Of a stretch of 64,000 nucleotides of DNA, positions 18,616 through 29,947 are shown piece by piece. The notes beneath the pieces were generated by a model that saw only the letters and a list, made by a program, of their open reading frames with translations, had not been told where the DNA came from and ran no database searches. Where the stretch lies: assembly GCA_013360585.1 (NCBI GenBank), contig JABWBH010000015.1, positions 45,278-109,277 on the forward strand, read 5' to 3'. Position numbers and translations under genes: made by a program. This stretch comes from Phycisphaerae bacterium (GTDB taxonomy: Bacteria; Planctomycetota; Phycisphaerae; UBA1845). Every line of letters starts with the position of its first letter. Position 1 is the stretch's first letter.

Positions 18616-20157
18616 TTACGGCGTGCCCTCACCGAGCCGAGTCGGCATGTCGGCGAGGATGTACGCCGCCACCGCCATCGCGGCGACGTTGCGGTTCAAT
18701 TCGTCGGGCTTGATCTTATCCAGCGTATCCGCGTCGGAGTGGTGATAATCAAAGTAGCGGGACATGTCCGCGTTGTGGCTGAGCAGCGGGACGCCGAAGC
18801 GTCCCATCGGACCGATGTCCGCCCCGCCGCCGCCGCCGGACGCCCGCGTGGCGCCCACGCGGACCAGCAGCGCGGTGATCTGCGCAAGTTGCTTCTGCGC
18901 CAAGTCCTGATTGAGCGGTGGTTTGACGGAAACGCCGAACCCGATCGGCGCGAACACCCCGCCATCGGATTCGATCGCCGCCACGTGCCGCGGCATCTCG
19001 GATTCGTGATCCTTCGCGTACGCCCGCGCGCCGGCCAGCCCGTTCTCCTCGTTCGTGAAAAGCACGACACGGATCGTCCGCCGCGGGCGCAGATTCAGCT
19101 TGCGCAGGACGTTGATCGCCTCCATCGAAATCACGCACCCGCCGCCGTCGTCCGACGCCCCCTGCCCCACATCCCACGAATCCAGGTGTCCGCCGATCAC
19201 GACGATCTCGTCGGGCCTCTCGCGACCGCGCAACTCGGCGATGACGTTCGCCGACGGCGCGTCCGGTAGCGTTTTCGCCTCCATCTTGAGCGTGAGCGTG
19301 ACCCGCTCGCCGCGCTTCACAAGGCGCTCCAGCATCAGCACGTCTTCGATCGCCAGCGCCGCCGCGGGAATCTTCGGCTGCGCGTCGTCATAACGCAGCG
19401 CCCCTGTGTGCGGCGAGCGGAGACTCGCGGCCGTGACCGAGCGCACGAGGCACGCGACCGCCCCCTTCGCCGCCGCCCAGGAGGCGCCGTTCGAGCGGTA
19501 GGTCACCGCTTGACCGTAACCGGTTCCTTTTTCCGGATCATATGCGGGCATCGGGGCGTTGAAGACGACGATCTTCCCGCGCGCGCGCTCACCGAGGGCG
19601 TCCAGCTCCTCGCGGTTGGCGACAACGACGATTTCGCCGGTGACGCCGACCAGCGGCGTGCCGACCGACCCGCCCAGCCCCAGCATCGCCAGCTTCTGAT
19701 GCTTCGGGGCGAGCATCATCAGCGACTCCTCGCCGCGGACCCAGTGCGGAACCAGCACCGGCTCGCGGCGGACGTTCTCCTGTCCGTCACGCTCCAGCGC
19801 CCGGGCGGCCCACTCGATGGCGCGATCGAGCTGCGGCGAGCCGCTCAGACGGTGGCCGATGCCGTCACACAGCTCCTCCATCTTGCGCCAGGCGTCATTA
19901 CCCGACATCGCGGCATCGATGATCTGGTCCGCGGTTTCGCGGTAACGAGCGGAAAGGTCCGCGGAATCGGGCGCGATCGGGGCCTGTCCGAGCGCCGTCG
20001 AGACGAGGGTCAGCGCGCCCACGAGGGGGGCGCCGCCTCGTCCGCGCGGGGCGCTCAGGCCGACCTCCGCCTCCCCTCGCCGACGCGACGCAATACATCG
20101 CCGGAGTTTGCGTAAACCGAATAAGCCCGGCACGTTCATGCAAGCATTCCCCGCCAT
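18616..20157 (-). CDS. M28-family zinc aminopeptidase (carboxypeptidase Q-like)
   Basis: A 513-aa exported metallopeptidase. The dinuclear zinc ligands are visible in GGHLDSWDVGQGASDDGGG (His, Asp), the catalytic Glu-Glu in TNEENG, Asp in ESDGG and His in DYHHSDAD. A PA-like insert lies at about residues 165-300. The N-terminus has a basic stretch and a weak hydrophobic segment (LVGALTLVSTALGQAP) that could be a signal peptide. ATG 20157 has AAGG upstream; ATG 20139 is an alternative. It follows the lipoprotein gene by 15 to 18 bases. Confidence 0.9.
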   Translation of the reverse strand: MAGNACMNVPGLFGLRKLRRCIASRRRGEAEVGLSAPRGRGGAPLVGALTLVSTALGQAPIAPDSADLSARYRETADQIIDAAMSGNDAWRKMEELCDGIGHRLSGSPQLDRAIEWAARALERDGQENVRREPVLVPHWVRGEESLMMLAPKHQKLAMLGLGGSVGTPLVGVTGEIVVVANREELDALGERARGKIVVFNAPMPAYDPEKGTGYGQAVTYRSNGASWAAAKGAVACLVRSVTAASLRSPHTGALRYDDAQPKIPAAALAIEDVLMLERLVKRGERVTLTLKMEAKTLPDAPSANVIAELRGRERPDEIVVIGGHLDSWDVGQGASDDGGGCVISMEAINVLRKLNLRPRRTIRVVLFTNEENGLAGARAYAKDHESEMPRHVAAIESDGGVFAPIGFGVSVKPPLNQDLAQKQLAQITALLVRVGATRASGGGGGADIGPMGRFGVPLLSHNADMSRYFDYHHSDADTLDKIKPDELNRNVAAMAVAAYILADMPTRLGEGTP

Positions 20158-20175
20158 CAACGCCTTGCCCTCCGG

Positions 20176-20724
20176 TTATCCCAACGACTTGTTCAGCGCC
20201 AGCAATTCCTTCAACCCGGTCGGAAATTCATGAAGCGCCCGGCGGGCCTCATGCAACGACACCGGGGCCGGCCTCTCCAGATCACTCGCACATCCCCGCA
20301 GAAACGCAACAAGATCCGCCGGCGCACGCCCCCCGGCGAGAGCGGCTTCGAGGAACGCCTGCAACGCGCCGCCGTCCCACCCGCCTTTAACCGCGTGACA
20401 CCAGGCGCGTAAGACCGGCGGCGCTTCGATGGCGAAATTATCGTCGTTCTCGGCCAGCGGCGGCCCCCAGGAGACCAGTTCCGTCCCGGTAAAACGGAAC
20501 CGTCTCGCTCCGCATTCGGCGACCAGCCAGATTTCCGCATCGTCGTCTCGCGTCCGGCGCTCCAGCCCGATGACGAGCCGCCCCTCTGAGTCCCCCGCCA
20601 CCCACCACGCTCCGGCCCACCGGTTGTCCGGCGCGCCTCCGGTCCGAGCGAGCTTCGGGGGCGACCCGCAACCGCTCGCTGACACGACGAGGAGAAATAC
20701 GACCGCCGCACAAGGTCGCGTCAT
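20176..20724 (-). CDS. Predicted lipoprotein, function unknown
   Basis: A 182-aa protein with a lipoprotein signal (CAAVVFLLVVSASGC, cysteine near residue 20) and a mature domain containing NRWAGAWWVAGDSEGRLVIG and many Trp residues. ATG 20724 is chosen because the lipobox then lies at the right distance; the longer reading to 20973 overlaps the divergent gene. It is probably co-transcribed with the M28 peptidase. No family is recognised. Confidence 0.68.
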   Translation of the reverse strand: MTRPCAAVVFLLVVSASGCGSPPKLARTGGAPDNRWAGAWWVAGDSEGRLVIGLERRTRDDDAEIWLVAECGARRFRFTGTELVSWGPPLAENDDNFAIEAPPVLRAWCHAVKGGWDGGALQAFLEAALAGGRAPADLVAFLRGCASDLERPAPVSLHEARRALHEFPTGLKELLALNKSLG

Positions 20725-20954
20725 CGGGGACGATCCCCGAGCACGGTACGATCGTGCCGCCTCAGCCGTCCTCTCGGAACACCTTTTCTGCGTCACGCCC
20801 TCACCCCGCACGACCCTCCTCAGCCGTTTCCCGAAGTCGCCGCCCCCCCACGCACAATATTCCTGCGTCGCCGCCGAATCAATGACAAGCGAGGTCGTCC
20901 GCCACCGGTCCGCGCCGGCGGATCCGGCGACATGCAGAGCACCGACAGCAGAGT

Positions 20955-21800
20955 ATGCTCGAAGCACAAACATCGCCGGTTCCGTCCGCAGCGTTGACGA
21001 CCTCTGACCACGGCGGCGCGCCGACGTTCGCCTTTCTGACGACCGACCAGTTCTGCACCCACTGCGGATACAACCTCAACGGACAGCGGGTGTGGCGCGA
21101 TCCGGGGACGGACATTCTCGTGTGCCGGTGCGCCGAGTGCGGAAGGCATCACCCGACGGCGAGCCTGACGCATACGAACCAGTTGTGGGTCCGCCGCCTG
21201 ACGCTGATGTTCGGAACGATGTGGGTGCTGCTGGTGCTGGTTACGGCGGCGGCGGCAAGCGTCGGCATGTTCTCGCTGGTGATGGCGACGTTGTTCGACA
21301 TGACGTCGCCGTCGGGAGCGCTCGTCACGTATAACGCCGGCGGTGTCACGTATTCCTACCACTCCGCAGACCAGCGCGCCCCGAGCATCCCGCCCAGTTA
21401 CGGCTACGTCCGGTGGATCGGAGGCTACTACGTGGGGACGGCCCTGATCGCCCTGGCGGCGTCGATGCTTGGAGTGACGTTCATGTGGCACTGGCGGCGC
21501 GGGCGGTGGCTGCTGGCGGCCGTGCTGCTGCCGATCGTGCTCAGCGCCGTGGCCTTTCTCCTCTTCAACGGGAACTTCGGGCTCTGGGGGTGGTCCGCGG
21601 CGTGGGCCGGTCTTCATGCGTGGACGGGCGTCGCGGCGGCGGTGACGGGGGTGCTGCTCGGGCGGCGCATCGCCCGGACGACCGCGCGCATCGTCCTGCC
21701 TCCCCGGCTGCTTCAGCACTTCGCCTTCCTCTGGCGCGCCGACGGGCTGGCGCCGCCGCGCATACCCGCAACGGATCCCCCGCCCGCTCCCGACGCTTGA
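20955..21800 (+). CDS. Zinc-ribbon multi-pass membrane protein
   Basis: A 281-aa protein. A zinc ribbon lies at about residues 33-66 (FCTHCGYNL and CRCAECGR), followed by four hydrophobic helices (MWVLLVLVTAAAASVG, GTALIALAASMLGVTFMW, LLAAVLLPIVLSAVAFLLF, GLHAWTGVAAAVTGVLLG). It is divergent from the lipoprotein gene. The function is unknown. Confidence 0.72.
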   Translation: MLEAQTSPVPSAALTTSDHGGAPTFAFLTTDQFCTHCGYNLNGQRVWRDPGTDILVCRCAECGRHHPTASLTHTNQLWVRRLTLMFGTMWVLLVLVTAAAASVGMFSLVMATLFDMTSPSGALVTYNAGGVTYSYHSADQRAPSIPPSYGYVRWIGGYYVGTALIALAASMLGVTFMWHWRRGRWLLAAVLLPIVLSAVAFLLFNGNFGLWGWSAAWAGLHAWTGVAAAVTGVLLGRRIARTTARIVLPPRLLQHFAFLWRADGLAPPRIPATDPPPAPDA

Positions 21801-21866
21801 CCCCCATCGCCGCAGGAGTACCCTTCCTTCACGGTTCGCCCCCGTTTTCCGATGAAAGGGAGAAAC

Positions 21867-23942
21867 ATGAACCCGTCACGAAGCCGGACGTTCGGCATGA
21901 CCTGTCTCCTGCTCGCACTGGCGATCGTGGGATGCCAGCCGACCGGGCGTCACTCAAGGATGACCACCATGTCCGATCCGCACTGGGCCATCGAACGCAT
22001 TCCGCTCGACCGCAGCGCCGCGCAGTTCACCAACTTCACGCGGGAGCACCTTGCGTACGCGCAAAGCCTGCTGTCGCAGACGCTCGCCGTCTCCGGACCG
22101 CGCACCATCGCGAACACGCTCGATCCGCTCAACGAAATGTGGATGCATGTGGATCTCGTCGCCAGCCACTCCGAGCTGTTCTCCCAGGTCCACCCCGACG
22201 AGGCCGTGCGTCACGCGGCAGAGGAAGGGTCGAAGGAAGTCAGCAAGTTCGTCACCGGGTTGTGGCTGAACCGCGACCTGTATAACGCCTACGCGGCGGT
22301 CGATGTGTCGGGCGCGGACGAGGCCACAAAATACATGGTCACCAAGGCGCTGCGCGATTTCCGGCGCGAGGGGGTAGATCGGGACGACGCGACGCGGGCG
22401 AAAGTCGAGCAGCTCAATCAGGAGATCGTCGATCTGGGGCTGGCGTTCAAGCGGAATATTTCGGAGGACACACGCCACCTGGAGGTCGAGTCGCCGTCGG
22501 ACCTCGCGGGCGTTCCGAAGGATCTCGTCGACGCCTGGGTGAAGGAGTCCGAGAAGACCCCGGGCGGGCGCATCCGCATCTCCACCGATTACCCGCAGTA
22601 CGTGCCGTTCATGAAGTACGCGCACAGCGACCCCCTGCGGAAGGAACTCATGACGCTTTTCATGAACCGGGCTTATCCGGCCAACATCGAACCGCTGACG
22701 AAGCTGATTGCCCGGCGCGACGAGAAGGCGAAGCTCCTCGGTTACGCCAACTGGGCCGACTACGCCACCGAGATCAACATGATCGGGTCCGGCGCGAACG
22801 CCCTGGCGTACATCGACCGCGTGCAGGGGATCACCCGTGCGGCGGCGGACCGCGAAATCGGCACGCTCCTCGAATACAAGCGCCGGCACGATCCGGCGGC
22901 GGAGGGCGTCAATGCGTGGGACGTCAGCTACTACCTCAACAAGGCCCGCGAGGACCGTTACGACGTCAACCCCCAGGAGGTCCGGCGGTACTTCGACTTC
23001 CCGGATGTGATGGACGGGCTGCTGACGGTGACGGGGCGTTTGTTCGACGTGAAGTACGTCAAGGTCGAGGGGCTTCCGCTGTGGCATCCGGACGTCACCG
23101 CGTACGACCTCGTGCGCGACGGCGAGCGGATCGGGCGCTTCTACCTCGATCTTTTCCCGCGCGAGAACAAGTACAAGCACATGGCGCAGTTCGACTACGC
23201 CCAGGGCGTCGCCGGCAAGCGCCTGCCGCAGGCGGTGCTGGTCTGCAACTTCCCGAAACCGGACGGCACGCCGGGCTCGGCGCTGATGGAGCACGGCGAC
23301 GTAGTCACGTTCTTCCACGAGTTCGGGCACCTGCTGCACACGCTTTTCGCTGGTCGGCAGACGTGGGTCCGCAACGCGGGCATCTCGACGGAGTGGGACT
23401 TCGTCGAGGCGCCGTCGCAGATGCTCGAGGAGTGGGCGTGGCGACATGAGACGCTGAAGCTCTTCGCGAAGCATTACGAGACGCGCGAGCCGATCCCGGC
23501 GGACCTGGTGGCGAAGATGCAGAAGGCCCGCATGTTCGGCGAGGCCTATCACTGGGCGCGGCAGACGTGGCTGGCGGCGATCTCGCTGGGATATTACACC
23601 GCCGACCCGGCGACGCTCGACACGACGCAAAAGATGATCGAGCTGACGCAGAAGTACAGTCCCGTGCCCTACATGGAGGGGACGCACTTTCAGTGCAGCT
23701 TCGGACACCTCGATCATTACTCGGCGGTGTACTACACCTACGTCTGGAGCAAGGGCATCGCCTGCGACCTCTTCTCGCCGTTTGAGAAGAACGGCATGTT
23801 CCACGGCGCCACCGCTCGAAAGTACCGCGACCGCGTCCTCGCGCCCGGCGGCTCGCGCAAAGCCGGCGAACTGGTCAAGGACTTCCTCGGTCGCGACTTC
23901 ACGCTCGACGCCTTCGAGCGATATCTGAAGCAGGGAGCGTGA
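21867..23942 (+). CDS. M3-family zinc oligopeptidase, lipoprotein form
   Basis: A 691-aa thimet-oligopeptidase-like metallopeptidase. The catalytic motif is HEFGH (about residues 484-488), with the downstream glutamate ligand in FVEAPSQMLEEW. The N-terminus is a lipoprotein signal (MTCLLLALAIVGC), so it is probably anchored in the envelope and trims peptides there. ATG 21867 has AAAGGGAG upstream. Confidence 0.92.
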   Translation: MNPSRSRTFGMTCLLLALAIVGCQPTGRHSRMTTMSDPHWAIERIPLDRSAAQFTNFTREHLAYAQSLLSQTLAVSGPRTIANTLDPLNEMWMHVDLVASHSELFSQVHPDEAVRHAAEEGSKEVSKFVTGLWLNRDLYNAYAAVDVSGADEATKYMVTKALRDFRREGVDRDDATRAKVEQLNQEIVDLGLAFKRNISEDTRHLEVESPSDLAGVPKDLVDAWVKESEKTPGGRIRISTDYPQYVPFMKYAHSDPLRKELMTLFMNRAYPANIEPLTKLIARRDEKAKLLGYANWADYATEINMIGSGANALAYIDRVQGITRAAADREIGTLLEYKRRHDPAAEGVNAWDVSYYLNKAREDRYDVNPQEVRRYFDFPDVMDGLLTVTGRLFDVKYVKVEGLPLWHPDVTAYDLVRDGERIGRFYLDLFPRENKYKHMAQFDYAQGVAGKRLPQAVLVCNFPKPDGTPGSALMEHGDVVTFFHEFGHLLHTLFAGRQTWVRNAGISTEWDFVEAPSQMLEEWAWRHETLKLFAKHYETREPIPADLVAKMQKARMFGEAYHWARQTWLAAISLGYYTADPATLDTTQKMIELTQKYSPVPYMEGTHFQCSFGHLDHYSAVYYTYVWSKGIACDLFSPFEKNGMFHGATARKYRDRVLAPGGSRKAGELVKDFLGRDFTLDAFERYLKQGA

Positions 23943-23992
23943 GGCAAACCGGCGGGCGACCGCGATCGCCGATATTAAGGACGCATCCGGGG

Positions 23993-24012
23993 GACCGGCT
24001 TTCCAGCCGGTC
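23993..24012 (+). terminator. Hairpin between the M3 peptidase and acetoacetyl-CoA synthetase genes
   Basis: A perfect 8-bp stem, GACCGGCT / AGCCGGTC, with a TTCC tetraloop lies 50 bases after the peptidase stop. Only TCTCGGGTTT follows, so it may terminate weakly or protect the mRNA end. Confidence 0.45.
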
Positions 24013-24036
24013 TCTCGGGTTTCCGGGAACGCCTGA

Positions 24037-25980
<1,944 letters not shown>

Positions 25981-26050
25981 CGCCGCAAGCCCCAAGGCGC
26001 CCCCGAAGATCATCACGTCCAAGGCGCGCCCCGCGGACCGGGGCGACACG

Positions 26051-29000
26051 TCACGCCTTGACGAGCGCGATGCTCAGCGCGCCCTCGTCCAGATCGACCC
26101 GCGCCGTGAACGCGTCGGCGCCCGGCGGCGCATCCGACAGTTCGACCGCCAGCGTTTCCTCACGGATCGTCTGCGCCTGTGACGCGATCGCCTCGCGGAT
26201 ATCCGCGCTTTCGGTGCGCAGGGAAAGCACGATCCGATCCGAAATGTCCAGACCGCTTTCCTTCCGCAGGTTCTGCACGTGACGGATGATGTCGCGAGCA
26301 ATGCCCTCGTGCCGCAGCTCGCGCGTCACGACGCGGTGGATCAGCACGGTTGTGCCGCCCTCCTCCGCGCCGGCGTACGTCTCGCCGTAGGACCGCGCCA
26401 GCGTCACGTCCGTCGGATCAAGCGTCACGGTCGTGTCACCCACGTGCAGCAGGAAGGACCGCCCGCCGTCGAAGCACAATGCGATCTCCTTGGCGTCGGC
26501 GGTCTCCAGCGCCTTTTTCACGTCCGCGGTCATTTTTCCGAACTTCGCCCCGAGGAACTTCATGTTCGGCGCCGCCGTCACGCGCAGCAGGTCGCGGACC
26601 GACTCGCGCACGGTCACGCGCTTGACATTCAGCTCATCGAGCAGGTGGTCCTTGAACACCTCCACCGCTTTGAGCTCCGCGGCGCTCCCCGTCGCGACGA
26701 CCAGCTCCGAGAGCGGCTGGCGGATCTTCAGGTCCGCGCTCTTCCGCGCTGCGCGACCCAGGGAGACCAGCTTCAGCGACGCCTGCACCAGCGAGGAAAG
26801 CTCGCGGTCGATCAGGGACGCATCCGCCGCCGGAAACGCCGTGTGATGCACGCTCGCGGCGCAGCCCGGCGACTGACGGAACACAAGCTGCTGGTACATC
26901 GTCTCCGACAGAAACGGCAGGATCGGCGCGACCAGCCGATTCAGCGACGCCAGCACCTCGTACAACGTCGCGTAGGCCACGCGCTTGTCGGTCGGCCAGC
27001 CGTCGGCGTAGAACCGCCGGCGCGAACGCCGCACGTACCAGGTGCTCAGGTCGTCGATGAACCGCTTCGCCTCGTTGCAGAACCGCAGCACGTCGAAGTG
27101 CGCGTACGCCTCGTGCGCGACGCGCGTCAGCTCCTGCAGATCCGAGAGAATCCAGCGGTCCAGCAGCGTGCGCTCCTCCGCCTTCGCTTTGTGAACGTTC
27201 GGATCGAACCCGTCCACCGCAGCGAGATCGCAGAAGAAGCGGTACATGTTCCACCACGGGATGATCACCTCACGACGCACGTCGTCGCAATGCTTCGGTC
27301 CGAAAAGGACGTTCCGCTCAGGCGGCGTGCTCGCGTACAACCAGCGCATCACGTCCACGCCGAACTTTTCCGCGGCCTCGTCGAACCAGATCGCGTTCCC
27401 CTCGGACTTGTGCATCGGCTTGCCGTTGTCATCGAGCACCAGGCCGTGGCCTTTGAGCGTTTTGAACGGCGAGCGCCCGGTCATCATCGTGCTGACGGTG
27501 AGCAGCGCGTAGAACCAGTTGCGGAACTGCCCGGGCAGCGCTTCGACGACGAAATCCGCGGGGAACCACTTCTCCCAGTACGCACGGTCGCGGAAGTAAC
27601 CCATCGTCGAGAGCGACACGATGCTGGCATCGAGCCACGGGTTGCCCACGTCGCGGACGCGAGAAACATCCTCCCCGCCGCACTGCTCGCAGCGGATCTT
27701 GACCGCATCCACCCACGGCCGGTGCGGCGACTTGCCCTCGAACTCCTCCCACCCCTTCACCGCGCGGGCCTGCAGCTCCTCGCGCCCGCCGATGACCTCG
27801 AAATGTCCGCAGGCGTGACACTCCCAGATGGGCAGCGCCAATCCCCAGTAGCGCTTCTTGGAGATCATCCAGTCGCCCATGTTTTTGAGCCAGTCCAGCT
27901 CACGGTCCAGGCCCCACTCCGGAATCCACCGCGCCTGCCGCGCCGCGTTCATGATCTCCTCGCGCCAGCTCATGCTGATGAACCACTCATCCACCAGCCG
28001 GTACACCAGCTCCTCCTTGCACCGCCAGCAATGCGGGTAGCGGTGCATGTACTTTTCCTTCGCGAAGAGCAGCCCGCGCTCCTTCAGACTCGCGACGACG
28101 TCATCCGCCACGGCGTCAAAGCGTTTGCCGCCAAGGAACCCGAATTCGGGACGGAACGTACCGTCCTCGAGAAGCGGCGCGATGCGCGGCAGACCCAGCG
28201 CCTTGCCGAGGTGGTAGTCCTCCGAGCCGCATCCCGGGGCGATGTGCACGATGCCCGTGCCTTCCTTTTCCGTCACCTCCTCCCAGGCGATGACCTGGTG
28301 CGCGCCGCGAGCCTCGGCTGCGCCGTCTAGCATGTCGAAGGGGCCGTCATACGTCAGCCCGACGAGTTTCTCGCCGGGGAACTCCTCGACGATCTCGAAG
28401 TCGCCGTTGTTCTTGAACATCGCCGAAAGCGCCATCAACGGCGGGGCATTCTTCTTCTCATCGCCTTCGAGGGGCTGACTGCGCGGGTTGGCGAAGTGCG
28501 GCTTGCCGAGAATGTAGAACTGGTCGCCTTGTTTGACCTTGACGTAGATCAGGTCGGGCTTGACGGCCGCCGCGACGTTGGATGAAAGCGTCCACGGCGT
28601 GGTGGTCCAGACGAGCAGGTTTTCGCCTTTGCGCTGACGCAGCGGAAACTTCACGAACACCGACGTATGCCCGACGACACGGTAGCCTTCGCTCACCTCC
28701 ATGTGCGACAGGCCCGTGCCGCAGCGGGCGCACCACGGCATTACGTCCACGCCTTTGTAGACGAACCCGCGCTCGTGGCATTTTTTCAGGAAGGCCCAGA
28801 TCGCGTAGTTGTTCTCGTCCGACATCGTGAAGTACGAGTTCGCCCAGTCCATCCACTGCCCCAGCCGCTTGGACTGTTCCGTCTGCACGGCCGCGAACTT
28901 GCATGCCCGGGCTTTGCAGGCCTCGACGAATTTGTCGATGCCGTGCTGCTCGATGTCGCGCTTGGACTTGTAGCCAAACTCGCGCTCGACCTCGACCTCG

Positions 29001-29410
29001 ACCCACAGCCCCTGGCAGTCGAAGCCGTTCTGGTAGCGCAGCTCGTGCCCCCAGCCGGTACGACCGGCGCTCGCCATCGACGCGTTCGCAGCCGACCTAC
29101 CGGCGCTCGCCATCGACGCGTTCGCAGCCGACCTACCGGTATTCGCCATCGACGCATTTGCAGCCGTCGTCACCGCCCACGGCGCGCAGGCGTGGTAGCG
29201 CTGATACAGGTCCTTGTACGTCCGCCCCCACGCGTGATGTACGCCCATCGGGTTGTTCGCGGTGATCGGACCGTCGAGAAACGACCACGGCGGCTTGCCG
29301 GCGTTGATCTCGCGCAGGCGATCGAACGCCCGCGTCCGCTCCCAGAACGCGAGCACCTCCCGCTCCATCGCGGGGAAATCCATCTTCGGAGCAACCTTCT
29401 CGAACGGCAT
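26051..29410 (-). CDS. ileS: Isoleucyl-tRNA synthetase
   Basis: A 1119-aa class I synthetase charging tRNA-Ile. The HIGH-type motif is GVHHAWGRTYKDL and the KMSKS-type motif is MHKSEGN. The CP1 editing domain is present, and two CxxC pairs (CHACG, CEQCG) fall within the central region. The anticodon-binding and C-terminal domains follow (RESVRDLLRVTAAPNMKFLGAKFG). ATG 29410 has GGAGG 6 bases upstream and fits the family N-terminus. About 45 residues that normal IleS lacks lie between KDLYQRY and LRYQNGFDCQG (residues about 72-118), built on three 12-residue repeats. Confidence 0.95.
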   Translation of the reverse strand: MPFEKVAPKMDFPAMEREVLAFWERTRAFDRLREINAGKPPWSFLDGPITANNPMGVHHAWGRTYKDLYQRYHACAPWAVTTAANASMANTGRSAANASMASAGRSAANASMASAGRTGWGHELRYQNGFDCQGLWVEVEVEREFGYKSKRDIEQHGIDKFVEACKARACKFAAVQTEQSKRLGQWMDWANSYFTMSDENNYAIWAFLKKCHERGFVYKGVDVMPWCARCGTGLSHMEVSEGYRVVGHTSVFVKFPLRQRKGENLLVWTTTPWTLSSNVAAAVKPDLIYVKVKQGDQFYILGKPHFANPRSQPLEGDEKKNAPPLMALSAMFKNNGDFEIVEEFPGEKLVGLTYDGPFDMLDGAAEARGAHQVIAWEEVTEKEGTGIVHIAPGCGSEDYHLGKALGLPRIAPLLEDGTFRPEFGFLGGKRFDAVADDVVASLKERGLLFAKEKYMHRYPHCWRCKEELVYRLVDEWFISMSWREEIMNAARQARWIPEWGLDRELDWLKNMGDWMISKKRYWGLALPIWECHACGHFEVIGGREELQARAVKGWEEFEGKSPHRPWVDAVKIRCEQCGGEDVSRVRDVGNPWLDASIVSLSTMGYFRDRAYWEKWFPADFVVEALPGQFRNWFYALLTVSTMMTGRSPFKTLKGHGLVLDDNGKPMHKSEGNAIWFDEAAEKFGVDVMRWLYASTPPERNVLFGPKHCDDVRREVIIPWWNMYRFFCDLAAVDGFDPNVHKAKAEERTLLDRWILSDLQELTRVAHEAYAHFDVLRFCNEAKRFIDDLSTWYVRRSRRRFYADGWPTDKRVAYATLYEVLASLNRLVAPILPFLSETMYQQLVFRQSPGCAASVHHTAFPAADASLIDRELSSLVQASLKLVSLGRAARKSADLKIRQPLSELVVATGSAAELKAVEVFKDHLLDELNVKRVTVRESVRDLLRVTAAPNMKFLGAKFGKMTADVKKALETADAKEIALCFDGGRSFLLHVGDTTVTLDPTDVTLARSYGETYAGAEEGGTTVLIHRVVTRELRHEGIARDIIRHVQNLRKESGLDISDRIVLSLRTESADIREAIASQAQTIREETLAVELSDAPPGADAFTARVDLDEGALSIALVKA
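29064..29171 (-). repeat. Three 36-bp tandem repeats inside ileS
   Basis: Units lie at 29064-29099, 29100-29135 and 29136-29171. The first two are identical and the third has diverged. They encode the 12-residue unit NASMASAGRSAA in the ileS frame, between the HIGH region and the conserved RYQNGFDCQG stretch. Confidence 0.9.
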
Positions 29411-29468
29411 TGAATCCTCCAACCCCAGCGTGGCGCAACCCTTCAGCGGGTCTCGCTTCGGCGGACGG

Positions 29469-29474
29469 AATATA
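29469..29474 (-). promoter_or_regulatory. Candidate -10 box upstream of ileS
   Basis: Minus-strand TATATT lies about 60 bases before the ileS ATG, the same hexamer as in the helicase promoter. No good -35 is seen. Confidence 0.3.
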
Positions 29475-29509
29475 GCGTTTTGAACCGAAGGCGCGTAGGA
29501 CGACACGGC

Positions 29510-29720
29510 CGGTGGGAGCGCAAAGGCGATGGCCGGTACTACCGGGGCATCATCAAGAGTCATCCGGGCCGCCTCTACCGCATCAAGGGCGTCGAGGAAC
29601 CCTGCACATTCTGACGAACCTGCATCCGACCGTTGATCCGGCCGACCTCGTCAAGGACATCAAGACCGGCTCATCAGATGGATCAAAGAAGGAGGCCGGG
29701 ATGCATCGGTTGAAATGATT
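29510..29720 (+). pseudogene. Fragment of a REP-associated / IS200-like tyrosine transposase (Y1_Tnp)
   Basis: Three frames together spell a typical RAYT core. One frame gives RWERKGDGRYYRGIIK and RLYRIKGVEEP. After a shift comes TLHILTNLHPTVDPADLVKD, with the HUH-type His replaced so that only LHIL remains. After a second shift comes RWIKEGGRD. At least two frameshifts plus missing N- and C-terminal parts make it non-functional. Remnants of this kind often sit beside REP palindromes, as here. The assignment rests on motif similarity read by eye. Confidence 0.65.
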
Positions 29721-29730
29721 GTAAGTCGCC

Positions 29731-29773
29731 CCCCAGGCGTGATGCGCGCCCGCAGGGCGGTTAACGCCTGGGG
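29731..29773. repeat. REP-like palindrome beside the transposase remnant
   Basis: A perfect 10-bp inverted repeat, CCCCAGGCGT / ACGCCTGGGG, is separated by 23 bases that are themselves GC-rich. It starts 11 bases after the transposase fragment. Confidence 0.7.
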
Positions 29774-29811
29774 CCGGTCGGTGACCATCCGGCTCGGAAA
29801 GCCCAGGAAAG

Positions 29812-29837
29812 TGCGGACCGGAGGTCCGCGGTTCGGG
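29812..29837. repeat. Dispersed palindrome family B, copy 1
   Basis: The core is GCGGACC-GGA-GGTCCGC followed by GGTTCGGG. The core of copy 2 starts exactly 40 bases later; a third copy in inverse orientation lies between lptF and lptG. Confidence 0.75.
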
Positions 29838-29852
29838 CAAGGGCGTGCAGTG

Positions 29853-29877
29853 GCGGACCGGAGGTCCGCGGTCCGGG
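29853..29877. repeat. Dispersed palindrome family B, copy 2
   Basis: The same core as copy 1, followed by GGTCCGGG. It differs from the 60691 copy by one base over 24. Confidence 0.75.
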
Positions 29878-29947
29878 CGCGTGCGACGCGACCGTGAGGC
29901 GGTTTTCGTCGTTGGGTCTCTTGATTCGTTCGGTTCTCCGACCAGCA

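Larger units (their letters stand above)
29411..29947. other. Intergenic region with mobile-element debris between ileS and feoB
   Basis: 537 bases without an intact gene. It holds a decayed tyrosine-transposase fragment, a REP-like palindrome and two copies of a GCGGACC-GGA-GGTCCGC palindrome, all listed separately. Confidence 0.7.

Noticed and set aside
29064..29171. CRISPR-like array
   Set aside because: The 36-bp units are directly adjacent with no spacers and lie in frame in ileS.
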